Below are positions 41,096 to 49,892 of a stretch of 64,000 bases of DNA, piece after piece. Position 1 is the stretch's first letter, and each line of letters begins with the position of its first letter. The notes below the pieces were generated by a model. That model did not search any database. It saw only the letters and a program-made list of their open reading frames with translations, and had not been told where the DNA came from. A program made the position numbers and the translations under genes. The stretch comes from Acidithiobacillus acidisediminis. Its GTDB lineage: Bacteria > Pseudomonadota > Gammaproteobacteria > Acidithiobacillales > Acidithiobacillaceae. The stretch covers positions 2,102,001 through 2,166,000 of the forward strand of contig NZ_JALQCS010000001.1 in assembly GCF_023277115.1 (NCBI RefSeq), written 5' to 3'.

Positions 41096-41239
41096 GACGC
41101 CTCCCTCTGGTGAACTGCTCACCACTGCAACAGGTTGGACCATCATACAAAAGTAAAGGTTGCAAAACAAATCGCAACATTATGTTTTTGCGGAATTCAC
41201 GCAAACAGGAGATTTGCTGCTCTGGCACTTGGAGGTCGA

Positions 41240-44155
41240 TCAAAAAAGCTCGATCTGAGGGTTCGTCTTTTGGGGTAGCTCGTTTTTACCGAAAAGCGAC
41301 GTCTGCTCAGGCTTGGCGGACAGGCCCTTGCCTGTCAGACCGGGCTCGCGTGCGAGAAGATCGCGCAGCGGCTTCATGTCAGGCAGGCCGAGCGTTGCAC
41401 TGAGTGCGGCATCGATTTCCGCGCGCACGGGATCGACGTTGAGCTTGGCCAATGCTTGCAATTCCAGGTGGCCCAGACGGTCGTAGTCCTCAGCCAGCCT
41501 GGATAGCGCATCGGCTGGCAGGTTGCGCACATCGAGGACGGGCATGGCTTCCCACTGCGGCTGTTTGATCTGCATCCAGGCACCTTGGGTAACAACCCGT
41601 CGGGAGAGCATCAACAGCAGGGATGGTGTTGAATTGAGCCACAGCAGAAGGGCTTTTCCCTGTTGCTCATCCAGGCTCGTGCTCAATGCCCACCATGTAT
41701 TACCAAGAACCGCCTGCCCGAAACCGACCGCCAGAACACGATGGGTGTTCGTCCGCACTCGTTCCACCAGCAAGATGCGTCCGGCTCGCGGCCAAAGGCG
41801 AGTCGGCCCGTAATCTGATCCGCGGGGGGAGTCAATCCATGGGGACAGCCACGAATTCGGTTTCTGCTCGATCGTTGTGACGGTTTTGGCGTCGTGGTTC
41901 CAGAAACATGGGTATGGAGACCATTCGTTTTCCGAAACCTTGAAACCCTCGTGGATTCTTTTCCGATCGGGTCCAAGCGCCCCCAAATCTTCGATTTGGC
42001 AAAGTGGAAGAGGGGTGGGATTGTTGCCCGGAACGGCGAGTGCACCATGCTTGGACAGTTGAACCGCAACGCGCAGCGTCCAGGTCTGTGCGAACTGCAC
42101 GCCAATCCATTGTTCTGCACACTGAGACGGGGGCATGGAGACGAGTTCGGCGAGTTTGCGCCCGTCGCTTCCTATGATTGAGGTCACCGATCCGGTCTCC
42201 ACTTCCGCCGCGGGCGTTGCCGTGATGCGTGAGGCCACGTCCATGGCTTCGTAAATCGTGGTTGGGTTATACCAAAGATTCACGTAAAGCGTATGCCCTG
42301 GACATTCGTCACGCTTGAGTTTGCGCGCCACGAACATGATCTCCGACAGATCGGTGTTCTCGGAAAAGTTCGGACGTTGCGCGTCATGACTCACGATCAC
42401 GATTTCGAGGTGGTATCCATCTGCGATGAGTTTGCGGCTCTCACCCCAGGCTTCGCCTGTGGCCAGCGCGGCAGGCAGGATGAAGGCCATTCGCCCGCCC
42501 ACGCGCAGATGCTTGTCGGCAATGGCCATGAAAACGCTCCCAAGACCCGCTGTGACAGATGCTTTGAGGTTTTTGGCTCGCCGTTTGAGTTCACTTTGCA
42601 GTTTGTCGCGCTCATCGTCCGGCAGGCTGCCGAAAAGCAGATTACCCCCCACGGAGCGCACGAACGGCGGGTTCATTACACACAGATCGATGGTGGGTAC
42701 TTCGGCATTCGTGTAGTGCTCGGAAGCGACGCCCGTCTGCTTGACCTCCATCTGGCTATTGTCGAGTGTGAACTGTGTCTGCACCTTGCGATGTCCGATA
42801 AAATCCAGACTCCCCAGGCGCAGGGTTCGGCCCTCTACGCCCATCGGCATAGTGAACAAGTTCATTTTGCGATACGTTACCTCTGGCGCGAGCATTCCCA
42901 GAGTCGATGCGGTGAGATGTACTGCAGAGGGAAGCACGTCGTAACCGTAGATGACGTTTTCCATCAGTGTTTCATGCAGGTGTTTGAGGTCTGTTGGCTG
43001 GATACTCCGATTGGATGCTACGCGCTCGATCACGAACTTGTCGGTGATAGCCTGGGCGGTTGCCATCAGCAGCGTTCCAGTACCGCAAGCCAAGTCCGCA
43101 GCGGCAAAATCGGCCAGCTTTTTCGGTGATCCAAAATCAATATCCCATTTCTGCGCAAAGGTCAGTTTGAGCAGCATCGTCGCCGACGACGTGGCCGTGT
43201 AGTAGGTTCCAAGGTATTTGGCGTGATGCAGCAGCCAGTGATAGATGCGCCCCATCAAGTCGTGCCGGAGGGCGGACTGGTTGGCGCAGATTGATTTGGC
43301 TTCGTCCTTGAGCCATCGAACCGCCGCAATGGCCCCTTGCGTGATCGGGACTTCTTCGAGAATAGCTTCGCCGATCTGAAAAATCGGGACGTAATTGATG
43401 CGCGTCCAGATCCAGTGCCAGTGTTTCTTGATCTCGTTGATGGGATCTGCCGCGTTGTCGTAGACCCGCAGGGAGTCGATGCGTCCATCCGCGTTCGATG
43501 CTGCTAACTGTTCCTGGAAGATCATGGCATTGGCCAGCACAAGCGCAGATACTTTGGCCGCCGTTTCGCGGCGCGCATTGCGCTCATCCGCAGTCTCTCC
43601 GCGCTTCGGTGGCATGCCCAGAGCGTCGGAGAGCTTGTCACATACACCTCCCGCACCGGCCCACAGATCGGCTATGGATTGGATGCGTTGTGAGAGCCTC
43701 TCCGCAGAAGATGCAACGATGTCGTCTTTCGTCATCGCCTCGTGCGCGCGACGCAGAGAGGCAAGCACTTCATCGGGGCTGCCTTCGGCCCAGTCTGTCT
43801 CTCCGGTCTCGGAAATGACCAAGTGCTTCAACCTGCTTTTCGACAGCGAGGCCTCAAGCTCCGTGACGCGAACCGTCCGAAGTTGCTTTGGGTAGATCAG
43901 CGCTACGGCGATGTGACATACCCCTCTGCGAACGCGCTGTCTGGCGTCGTTGAGCACGACATTTTCTGCGTCGGGGACGTCTGCATACTTACCTTCGATT
44001 ACAACGCGCACGCCTCCGAGAAGAAACATTACATCTGGTCGATGTTGACCGCCCCGATGAATCGTTTCGGCATCAGCGTTTACGCCATGCTTACTCAAAA
44101 GGATTGCAAGCTGTGTATTGATGGTTTCTTCGCGGTGTCGGATTGCCTGAACCAT
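41240..44155 (-). CDS. Nuclease-N6-adenine methylase fusion (type IIG-like restriction-modification protein)
   Basis: 971 residues. The N-terminal part has RPDVMFLLGGVRVVIEGKYA, which fits the PD-(D/E)xK nuclease pattern (D-x(10)-ExK). The centre has AdoMet motif ADLACGTGTLLMATAQAI and the catalytic NPPF in LCVMNPPFVRSVGG, of the N6-adenine methylase class. The C-terminal 350 residues would hold target recognition. Nuclease, methylase and specificity in one chain is the type IIG plan; the family may also be a BREX- or DISARM-like methylase. ATG 44155 chosen; the longer frame continues into low-complexity sequence. Alone on its strand. Confidence 0.75.
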   Translation of the reverse strand: MVQAIRHREETINTQLAILLSKHGVNADAETIHRGGQHRPDVMFLLGGVRVVIEGKYADVPDAENVVLNDARQRVRRGVCHIAVALIYPKQLRTVRVTELEASLSKSRLKHLVISETGETDWAEGSPDEVLASLRRAHEAMTKDDIVASSAERLSQRIQSIADLWAGAGGVCDKLSDALGMPPKRGETADERNARRETAAKVSALVLANAMIFQEQLAASNADGRIDSLRVYDNAADPINEIKKHWHWIWTRINYVPIFQIGEAILEEVPITQGAIAAVRWLKDEAKSICANQSALRHDLMGRIYHWLLHHAKYLGTYYTATSSATMLLKLTFAQKWDIDFGSPKKLADFAAADLACGTGTLLMATAQAITDKFVIERVASNRSIQPTDLKHLHETLMENVIYGYDVLPSAVHLTASTLGMLAPEVTYRKMNLFTMPMGVEGRTLRLGSLDFIGHRKVQTQFTLDNSQMEVKQTGVASEHYTNAEVPTIDLCVMNPPFVRSVGGNLLFGSLPDDERDKLQSELKRRAKNLKASVTAGLGSVFMAIADKHLRVGGRMAFILPAALATGEAWGESRKLIADGYHLEIVIVSHDAQRPNFSENTDLSEIMFVARKLKRDECPGHTLYVNLWYNPTTIYEAMDVASRITATPAAEVETGSVTSIIGSDGRKLAELVSMPPSQCAEQWIGVQFAQTWTLRVAVQLSKHGALAVPGNNPTPLPLCQIEDLGALGPDRKRIHEGFKVSENEWSPYPCFWNHDAKTVTTIEQKPNSWLSPWIDSPRGSDYGPTRLWPRAGRILLVERVRTNTHRVLAVGFGQAVLGNTWWALSTSLDEQQGKALLLWLNSTPSLLLMLSRRVVTQGAWMQIKQPQWEAMPVLDVRNLPADALSRLAEDYDRLGHLELQALAKLNVDPVRAEIDAALSATLGLPDMKPLRDLLAREPGLTGKGLSAKPEQTSLFGKNELPQKTNPQIELF

Positions 44156-44200
44156 TGATCGTTTTATTCCAATATTTCCAAAAAAGAAGAGAAAAAACAC

Positions 44201-44241
44201 GCCAAATCTAAAAGCTATACCATAAGTGAAACAGCTATACC
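44201..44241 (+). promoter_or_regulatory. Plasmid-type promoters (tandem) upstream of topoisomerase
   Basis: GCCAAA (44201), nine bases, TATACC (44216-44221); a second TATACC (44236-44241) in CAGCTATACCCC. The two hexamers are 20 bases apart. Gene starts at 44270. Confidence 0.55.
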
Positions 44242-44269
44242 CCTGCAACTTCGCCAGCAGGGGTTTTTC

Positions 44270-46573
44270 ATGTCCACCGTCATCATTGCCGAGAAGCCCA
44301 GCATGGCGCGCGCCATCCGCGAAGGGCTTGGGAGCGCAGCCAGCCGGTACGAAATCACCAATGCCTTTGGGCACATTCTGGAACAGGCGGGGCCAGACGA
44401 GTATTTGCCCGGAGACGTGCCAAAAACCGCCAAGGGCAAAAAAATGTGGCGGATGCAGGATCTGCCCATTATCCCTGACCGTTGGGTGAAGTACCCAAAG
44501 AAAGACGCCAAAGAACAGCTGGGAAAGATTGGTGCGTTACTCAAAAGTGCAGACACGGTTATCAACGCCGGCGACCCGGACCGTGAAGGGCAATTGCTCA
44601 TCGATGAGATCCTGGAGCACTTCCACTATCGCGGCAAGGTCCAGCGCGTGTGGCTGAAAGCCCTGGATGCCGAGAACGTGCGCAAGGCCTTTGCCGGTCT
44701 GGAGTCCAACGAGAAGTATCGGCCACTGAAAAACGCTGCCGAGGCCCGCAGCCAGTCGGACTGGGTGGTGGGCATGAACCTGACGCGGGCGGTTACCGTG
44801 AAGTCCGGTTCCCTGTTCACCATTGGCCGTGTGCAGACCCCTACCCTGGCGCTGGTCGTGCGCCGCGACCTCGTGATCGAGAACTTCGTGCCCCGGGACT
44901 ACTTCGAGGTCTTTGCCCAATGCCAGCATCCCAAGGGCGCGTTTTTGGCGAAGTGGGAGCCCAAGAGCACCGACGGTCAGGGCTTTGATGAGGAAGGTCG
45001 CCTCATCGACAAAACCCTCGCGGAGCAGATGGCGGCCAAGGCCAAGGGTGCTGGGTCCGTCAAGAAATTCGAGGCCAAGGAACAAAAGCAGTCGGCTCCC
45101 CTCCCCTTCAGCCTTTCTGCACTGCAGAAGGTGGCTTCCAGTCGGTTTGGCATGAGCGCCCAACAAGTGCTGGATACCTGCCAGTCTTTGTATGAGAAGA
45201 AAATCACGACCTATCCGCGTACCGACTGCCGCTATCTGCCCGAAGAGCAACTGGCGGATGCGCCAAAAATCCTGCGCTCCCTGCCGATCCCGGAGGGCGT
45301 TGCATCCCTGGTCAACCCCCGGCAAAAGCACGTGGCCTGGAACAACAGCAAGATCACTGCGCACAACGCCATCATCCCGACGGGCCAGGCAGCCTCCGGG
45401 CTGAGTGCTGCGGAAGAAAAGCTCTTCGAACTCATCTGGAAGTCCTATGTTGCATTGTTTCTGCCGGAATACCGATACCGTTCTCTGTCGGCCACGGTCG
45501 ATCTGGGAGGCGAATCCTGGAAAGCGACGGGACGGCAGGATATGGATCTTGGCTGGAAGAAACTCTATGCCGGGGCTTCTCTGGAAGACGAGGACGATGG
45601 CGAGGATGGCAAGGCGCCACTGCCTGCGATGCAGACGGGCGATGCCATCCAGGGCAAGGGCGGCCAGGTGCAGGCCAAGCAGACCAAGCCACCGGCACGG
45701 TTCACGGACGGCAGCCTCATTGAGGCCATGTCCAACATTCACAAATTCGTCGAGGATCCACAAGCCAAGGCAAAACTCAAAGAGACCTCCGGCCTGGGGA
45801 CGGAAGCGACCAGAGCGGCCACCATCGAGAAATTGCTGGACACGGACTATCTCAAGAAACAGGGCAAACAACTGATCTCCACGCACAAGGCGCGGACGTT
45901 GATTGCCTATCTGGAAAAGCACGGTCTCGCGTCATTCGCTGATCCGGTGACCACGGCCCGATGGGAAGATGCACTGACCAATGTGGCCGAGGGGAAAACC
46001 GCGGCGGACCGCTTCACGAACGCGGTCGCCGACAACGTCAAAAAGGCCATAGATATCCTGAAGAACACCACGGCGGTATTGGAAGGTGGCAAGTCGGTCC
46101 CTACCCTGCCCTGCCCCATTTGCGGTAGTGACGCGACGATCCGGCGGTTCCAGTCGAAGAAAAACAAGTCGGTGTTCTTTTGGGCCTGTTCCAACAAGGA
46201 GGCACATCCTCTCCTGAAAGACGATAACGGCAAGCCTGGGGAACCCTTTGCGCCTCGCGGTTCGGAGCCTGCGGCAGATTCCGGTCCGGAAGGACCAGAG
46301 TGCCCACACTGCAAGGGAACCCCTACCCGCGGGCGGCAAACCAGCAGTGGCAAGGACTATTTCCGTTGTCCCTCCTGCGGTGCCGCATTCTGGCCGGACC
46401 GTGAGGATCCCCAGAAGCTGGGGGGTGAATGGCCGAAGCAGGAGAAGTCTTCTGGCCCCAGATCCTGGGGAGGATCATCCAGAAAGGGAGCGGCCAAGCC
46501 GGGTGGCAAGCCCAAGGCTTCGGCGGGGGGTAAAAAGCCGGCTTCCAGCGGGACCCGCGGGAGGAAATCCTGA
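44270..46573 (+). CDS. topB: DNA topoisomerase III (TraE-like)
   Basis: 767 residues of a type IA topoisomerase. Toprim motifs MSTVIIAEKPSMARAIREGL and INAGDPDREGQLLIDEILEH; active-site tyrosine in KKITTYPRTDCRYLPEEQ; C-terminal zinc-ribbon pairs (CPICGSD...CSNKEAHP and CPHCKGTPTRG...CPSCGAAF) and a basic, Gly/Ser-rich tail. Plasmid versions such as RP4 TraE act in decatenation and transfer. Overlaps the HIRAN gene by one base (TGATG). Confidence 0.95.
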   Translation: MSTVIIAEKPSMARAIREGLGSAASRYEITNAFGHILEQAGPDEYLPGDVPKTAKGKKMWRMQDLPIIPDRWVKYPKKDAKEQLGKIGALLKSADTVINAGDPDREGQLLIDEILEHFHYRGKVQRVWLKALDAENVRKAFAGLESNEKYRPLKNAAEARSQSDWVVGMNLTRAVTVKSGSLFTIGRVQTPTLALVVRRDLVIENFVPRDYFEVFAQCQHPKGAFLAKWEPKSTDGQGFDEEGRLIDKTLAEQMAAKAKGAGSVKKFEAKEQKQSAPLPFSLSALQKVASSRFGMSAQQVLDTCQSLYEKKITTYPRTDCRYLPEEQLADAPKILRSLPIPEGVASLVNPRQKHVAWNNSKITAHNAIIPTGQAASGLSAAEEKLFELIWKSYVALFLPEYRYRSLSATVDLGGESWKATGRQDMDLGWKKLYAGASLEDEDDGEDGKAPLPAMQTGDAIQGKGGQVQAKQTKPPARFTDGSLIEAMSNIHKFVEDPQAKAKLKETSGLGTEATRAATIEKLLDTDYLKKQGKQLISTHKARTLIAYLEKHGLASFADPVTTARWEDALTNVAEGKTAADRFTNAVADNVKKAIDILKNTTAVLEGGKSVPTLPCPICGSDATIRRFQSKKNKSVFFWACSNKEAHPLLKDDNGKPGEPFAPRGSEPAADSGPEGPECPHCKGTPTRGRQTSSGKDYFRCPSCGAAFWPDREDPQKLGGEWPKQEKSSGPRSWGGSSRKGAAKPGGKPKASAGGKKPASSGTRGRKS

Positions 46574-46872
46574 TGCGCCGCGTATCCAACCTCGCCTTTA
46601 ACCGCAAATTCACGGAAAGAACGGGAGTCGTAGGCTTTGGTGCGGGATCCGGTGTGCAGATCCGCCGTGATCGGGATAACCCCTACGATGCCGATGCCGT
46701 TGGTATTTTCCTGGCGGATTGCCCCGCGGTGCCTTTGGGCTGGCTGTATCGAAAGGATAGCAACCGCGATGCGGTGCTACGCCGGCTCGACGCCGACGGC
46801 ACGCTCGATGGTCGCCTGGAAGTCCAGAGAAGGGGTGGCAAGGAACAGAAGGTGGTGGTTTTCTGGTTGTGA
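46573..46872 (+). CDS. HIRAN-domain protein
   Basis: 99 residues resembling a HIRAN domain: GVQIRRDRDNPYDADAVGIF (family: REPDNPYDPNAV) and LGWLYRKDSNRDAVLRRLDA. HIRAN domains bind 3' DNA ends or branched DNA in helicases; here it is free-standing and translationally coupled to topoisomerase III, suggesting it targets that enzyme to forks, which is inference. Confidence 0.75.
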   Translation: MRRVSNLAFNRKFTERTGVVGFGAGSGVQIRRDRDNPYDADAVGIFLADCPAVPLGWLYRKDSNRDAVLRRLDADGTLDGRLEVQRRGGKEQKVVVFWL

Positions 46873-46879
46873 TCGTGGT

Positions 46880-46900
46880 GCCATGGCCTCTGGCTATACC
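46880..46900 (+). promoter_or_regulatory. Plasmid-type promoter: GCCATG box and TATACC
   Basis: GCCATG (46880), nine bases (GCCTCTGGC), TATACC (46895-46900). Upstream of the BRO-domain gene (46934). Confidence 0.65.
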
Positions 46901-46933
46901 CCTGTTGAATAGGTCCAAAAACAGGAGTCCAGC

Positions 46934-47779
46934 ATGTCTCAATCGATTGTGCCGTTTGATTTTCAGGGGAACCGGGTTCGTGTCATCGTTGATGAACAGG
47001 GTGAGCCGTGGTTTGTAGCAGTGGATGTATGTCGGTGTCTGGGTCTGGATAACTCAACTAGAGCAATTGAAAGGCTTGATGAAGACGAGAAATCGCAAGT
47101 CATTGATCCTTCTGTACTGAATAATAATCAGGGTACTGGAATCAATATTTTACTGAATACCATAAGTGAGTCTGGCCTGTACTCTTTGATCCTCACCAGT
47201 CGCAAGCCCGAAGCCAAAGCCTTCAAGCGCTGGGTCACCCACGAAGTCCTGCCCTCGATCCGCAAAACAGGCAGCTACTGCATCCCGCAGTCCCGCCCCT
47301 TGCCCGAAGTGCTGCGGCAGGAAGCGGACTGGAACCGTGCCGTGGCGGAACTCGCGAAATCCTATTCGCAGATGTACCTCTCCCTTGGGGTGCGTGGGCC
47401 TCGCCGCGTGCTGGCCATCGAGAACGCCATGCGGGAACGCCATGGCATCGAGATGGGCAAGGTGGCTCCCCTGCCCGGCCCGCAGACGGCGGACAATCGT
47501 TACGCGGTGATCGTCGAGGACCGCATCATCACGCCGACCCAGATTGGCGCCGCCCTGGGGCTCTCGGCCATTGCTGCCAACCTGCTGCTGGAAAAGCACG
47601 GATTCCAGGTGCGCCAAGGCAAGGATTGGGTACCGACGGCAAAAGGCAAGCCGCTCTCGGAATGGGTAGATACCGGCAAGCGCTATCATAACGGCGCCCC
47701 GGTGACGCAGCTACGCTGGAAAGAGTCGGCCATCCTTGATGCGCTGCAGGCAGAGCAACAGCAGGAAAGCCTTTTCTGA
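46934..47779 (+). CDS. BRO-N domain protein (antirepressor-like)
   Basis: 281 residues. BRO-N domain at 5-110: PWFVAVDVCRCLGLDNSTRA, then ISESGLYSLILTSRKPEAKA and FKRWVTHEVLPSIRKTGSYC, all standard. The C-terminal half (RIITPTQIGAALGLSAIAAN, LLLEKHGFQVRQGKDWVPTA) resembles the phage KilA/antirepressor C-terminal DNA-binding region. Phage antirepressors of this type bind or displace repressors; here it may modulate plasmid gene control. ACAGGAGTCCAGC precedes ATG 46934. Confidence 0.9.
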   Translation: MSQSIVPFDFQGNRVRVIVDEQGEPWFVAVDVCRCLGLDNSTRAIERLDEDEKSQVIDPSVLNNNQGTGINILLNTISESGLYSLILTSRKPEAKAFKRWVTHEVLPSIRKTGSYCIPQSRPLPEVLRQEADWNRAVAELAKSYSQMYLSLGVRGPRRVLAIENAMRERHGIEMGKVAPLPGPQTADNRYAVIVEDRIITPTQIGAALGLSAIAANLLLEKHGFQVRQGKDWVPTAKGKPLSEWVDTGKRYHNGAPVTQLRWKESAILDALQAEQQQESLF

Positions 47780-47883
47780 TTCTCTCCCGGAGGGTGCATA
47801 GGTGAGCATGCACACTCTTCCGCAGGAAACCATGCCCTGCCATGTGCCCGAGTCTTTTTATCGCCGAACCGCACAGGCGCATC

Positions 47884-47904
47884 GCCATCCCCCGCTGCTA
47901 TACC
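47884..47904 (+). promoter_or_regulatory. Plasmid-type promoter: GCCATC box and TATACC
   Basis: GCCATC (47884), nine bases, TATACC (47899-47904) in GCTGCTATACC. 30 bases before GTG 47934. Its presence argues against the earlier in-frame starts of that gene. Confidence 0.6.
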
Positions 47905-47933
47905 AGAAAGAACCCCTTTTGAGGAGCAAGCGC

Positions 47934-49172
47934 GTGGAAGCAAAGGAATTGGTTAATGTGCGGTTTATGAATGACCATGCCGCCGAGATTGCTCGCCTGG
48001 CCAAAGAGTACGGTTTCCCCAAGGCCATGGTTGCCCGTTTGGCAGTGGAGCATGGGATGAATCCTGGACTCGGGTCGCTCGAAGAGCATCTGGCGGCTTT
48101 GCGGATCGAGCAGTACCAGGCAAAGGCTGAAGAAAAGTCTGCAGGACAGAATGCCGAAGTGCCGCCCGCTTCTGGTGGTGTGGATAGCCTGTTGTCTACC
48201 GTTCTTTCTGATTTGCAGAACCGCATGACGGAACTGTCCATGCAGTGGGCGGCATTTCTGGAGAAGCAGGCGGAAGCTACCAACATGACCATTGGCGGGC
48301 ATGCCAATGGCGGGCCTGCCGCTGGCAGTCCTGCCGATGGCAGTGCTGAAAACCTGGAAGAAAAGGCGACGGATTCCTTGCCTTTGCCACTCGAAAGCAT
48401 CCCCTCTGTTGAGGTTCCGGTGCTGAGTGACGAGGATTTCATGGATGAGGATGCTCCGGCAACGAAGGAAGACATCGATGCTCTCCGGGAGATGATTTCC
48501 GGTCTGCGGGAGTACCTGAATGATCTGGATTCGCTGGTCCCACACGCGGAGCCGGCCATCGATCCGGTGATGATGGCAGACATGCGTGACCGGCTCTTGC
48601 AGATCTGGGAGCGGGTCAACAATCCTGGTTCAGCCTCTGTCGATGCCCCGGACAGCGAGAACGTTGTGACACTCGTGTCTGCGTCCATGGAAGACCTTCG
48701 TAACGCTTTGAACAGCCTCGTGGACGCCATGGCGACACAGTTGCCGGAAATGATCTCGGAAGCGGTGGCGCAAAAGATGTCGTCGACTGCCGCCACTGGT
48801 GGCGACCTCCCCTCTTCTCTGGAAGGCCGGCTGGAACGGATCGAATCGCTTTTGGGTGATTTGGCAGATAGCCACTTGGCCGGTGGCCATTCGCCCGCAC
48901 CGGCATCCGTGGTCGACCTGCAACCGCTGGAATCCCGTCTGGACCGCCTGCGTGACAACATGCAAACCCTGTTTGCCGAAGTGCAGCGCATGGCGCCACA
49001 CGCCAACGACGATTCTGCTGAGCGGATCGCCGCTGTGGAGGAAAAGGTGGATCGGGCCATGGAGTTGCTGCATACCTTGATCGAAGAGTCCGGAAAGCCT
49101 TTTTCTCTGGAGCCCAGCAAGGGATTTGGCAAGAAATTCGTCGGCAGCCTGCGGGTCGTCAAGGAAGATTGA
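47934..49172 (+). CDS. Large acidic coiled-coil protein at head of transfer operon
   Basis: 412 residues from GTG 47934 (TTGAGGAGC upstream). The N-terminal 45 residues (VNVRFMNDHAAEIARLAKEY, GFPKAMVARLAVEHG) look like a ribbon-helix-helix or MobC-like DNA-binding start; the rest is acidic with heptads (LEGRLERIESLLGDLADSHL, ESRLDRLRDNMQTLFAEVQR). It heads the gene string ending with the relaxase, so a relaxosome accessory role is plausible. Unknown family. Confidence 0.6.
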   Translation: MEAKELVNVRFMNDHAAEIARLAKEYGFPKAMVARLAVEHGMNPGLGSLEEHLAALRIEQYQAKAEEKSAGQNAEVPPASGGVDSLLSTVLSDLQNRMTELSMQWAAFLEKQAEATNMTIGGHANGGPAAGSPADGSAENLEEKATDSLPLPLESIPSVEVPVLSDEDFMDEDAPATKEDIDALREMISGLREYLNDLDSLVPHAEPAIDPVMMADMRDRLLQIWERVNNPGSASVDAPDSENVVTLVSASMEDLRNALNSLVDAMATQLPEMISEAVAQKMSSTAATGGDLPSSLEGRLERIESLLGDLADSHLAGGHSPAPASVVDLQPLESRLDRLRDNMQTLFAEVQRMAPHANDDSAERIAAVEEKVDRAMELLHTLIEESGKPFSLEPSKGFGKKFVGSLRVVKED

Positions 49173-49627
49173 TGCCTGCGGAGCGATTTCCGATGCGAGA
49201 GACAGGGCGCGGATTGTTGATTCTCGCCCGTCCCCATGTATCGCTCTGGGATGGGCCCCGCGTTGCCTGGTGGTTGTCCAAAGCATACGGGGTCCGCAAC
49301 GCCGTGTTCCCGGTTGACCCTGATTATGCCCGGCATCCCCTATGGGCACGGCTGCTGCGCCGGTACGGGGATTGGGTTGGCGGGCATCGGATGGTGCCCA
49401 TGGATACCCATAGCCCCTTTGGCTTGCGCCATCTGGCGAAAGCCCTGCATTGCGGGCAGACGGTGGTACTGTTCCCGCAAGGGACCGGGATCAAGAACCC
49501 TGGCCGACCAGATTTACCCGGGCATTCCTGGCTCATAGAGCGGGAGCGCCCGCGGGTGGTTCCGATAACCATTTCCCGATTCATTGCTGTTGACCGGCAT
49601 GCGGAGGATTTCTTTCATGCCAGATAA
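49172..49627 (+). CDS. PlsC-like acyltransferase domain protein
   Basis: 151 residues with the lysophospholipid acyltransferase hallmarks HVSLWDGPR (H-x4-D) and VVLFPQGTGIKNPG (FPxG), in the order and spacing of PlsC/Aas domains. It is shorter than chromosomal PlsC and lacks an N-terminal helix. Start overlaps the preceding stop (TGATG). Its place in a transfer operon suggests local lipid modification at the conjugation site, which is inference. The next gene overlaps by 11 bases. Confidence 0.72.
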   Translation: MPAERFPMRETGRGLLILARPHVSLWDGPRVAWWLSKAYGVRNAVFPVDPDYARHPLWARLLRRYGDWVGGHRMVPMDTHSPFGLRHLAKALHCGQTVVLFPQGTGIKNPGRPDLPGHSWLIERERPRVVPITISRFIAVDRHAEDFFHAR

Positions 49628-49892
49628 GGAATTATCTCCAGAGGAAGCAAAAAGGGCATTGCGGTTACTGGAAAATCCACAGTCCTTCTTCCCGTTGTAC
49701 TATGCTGCCTTGTCGATCCAGTCTGCCGAACAGGCAGCGGACTGGCTGGGCACCAGTGCCGGCAACGAGCCGGAATTGTTTGTGAAGTCGCAATTGCTTG
49801 CGGGAATCCGGGATACGTCCTGTACGGACCTGCGGGGATTTGTGCTGTTCCAGCTTCGCCGGCTTCTTCCCCATGCAGAAACCGTCCACTAA
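49617..49892 (+). CDS. Small hypothetical protein
   Basis: 91 residues from ATG 49617, overlapping the acyltransferase end. Helical (SPEEAKRALRLLENPQSFFP, LYYAALSIQSAEQAADWLGT). No family recognised. Overlaps the next gene by 20 bases. Confidence 0.55.
   Translation: MPDKELSPEEAKRALRLLENPQSFFPLYYAALSIQSAEQAADWLGTSAGNEPELFVKSQLLAGIRDTSCTDLRGFVLFQLRRLLPHAETVH

Noticed and set aside
44537-45922. 461-codon minus-strand frame
   Set aside because: Antisense to topoisomerase III, which has all catalytic motifs on the plus strand.
47858-49336. 492-codon minus-strand frame
   Set aside because: Ser/Arg-rich shadow of the coiled-coil gene at 47934; no start signal.
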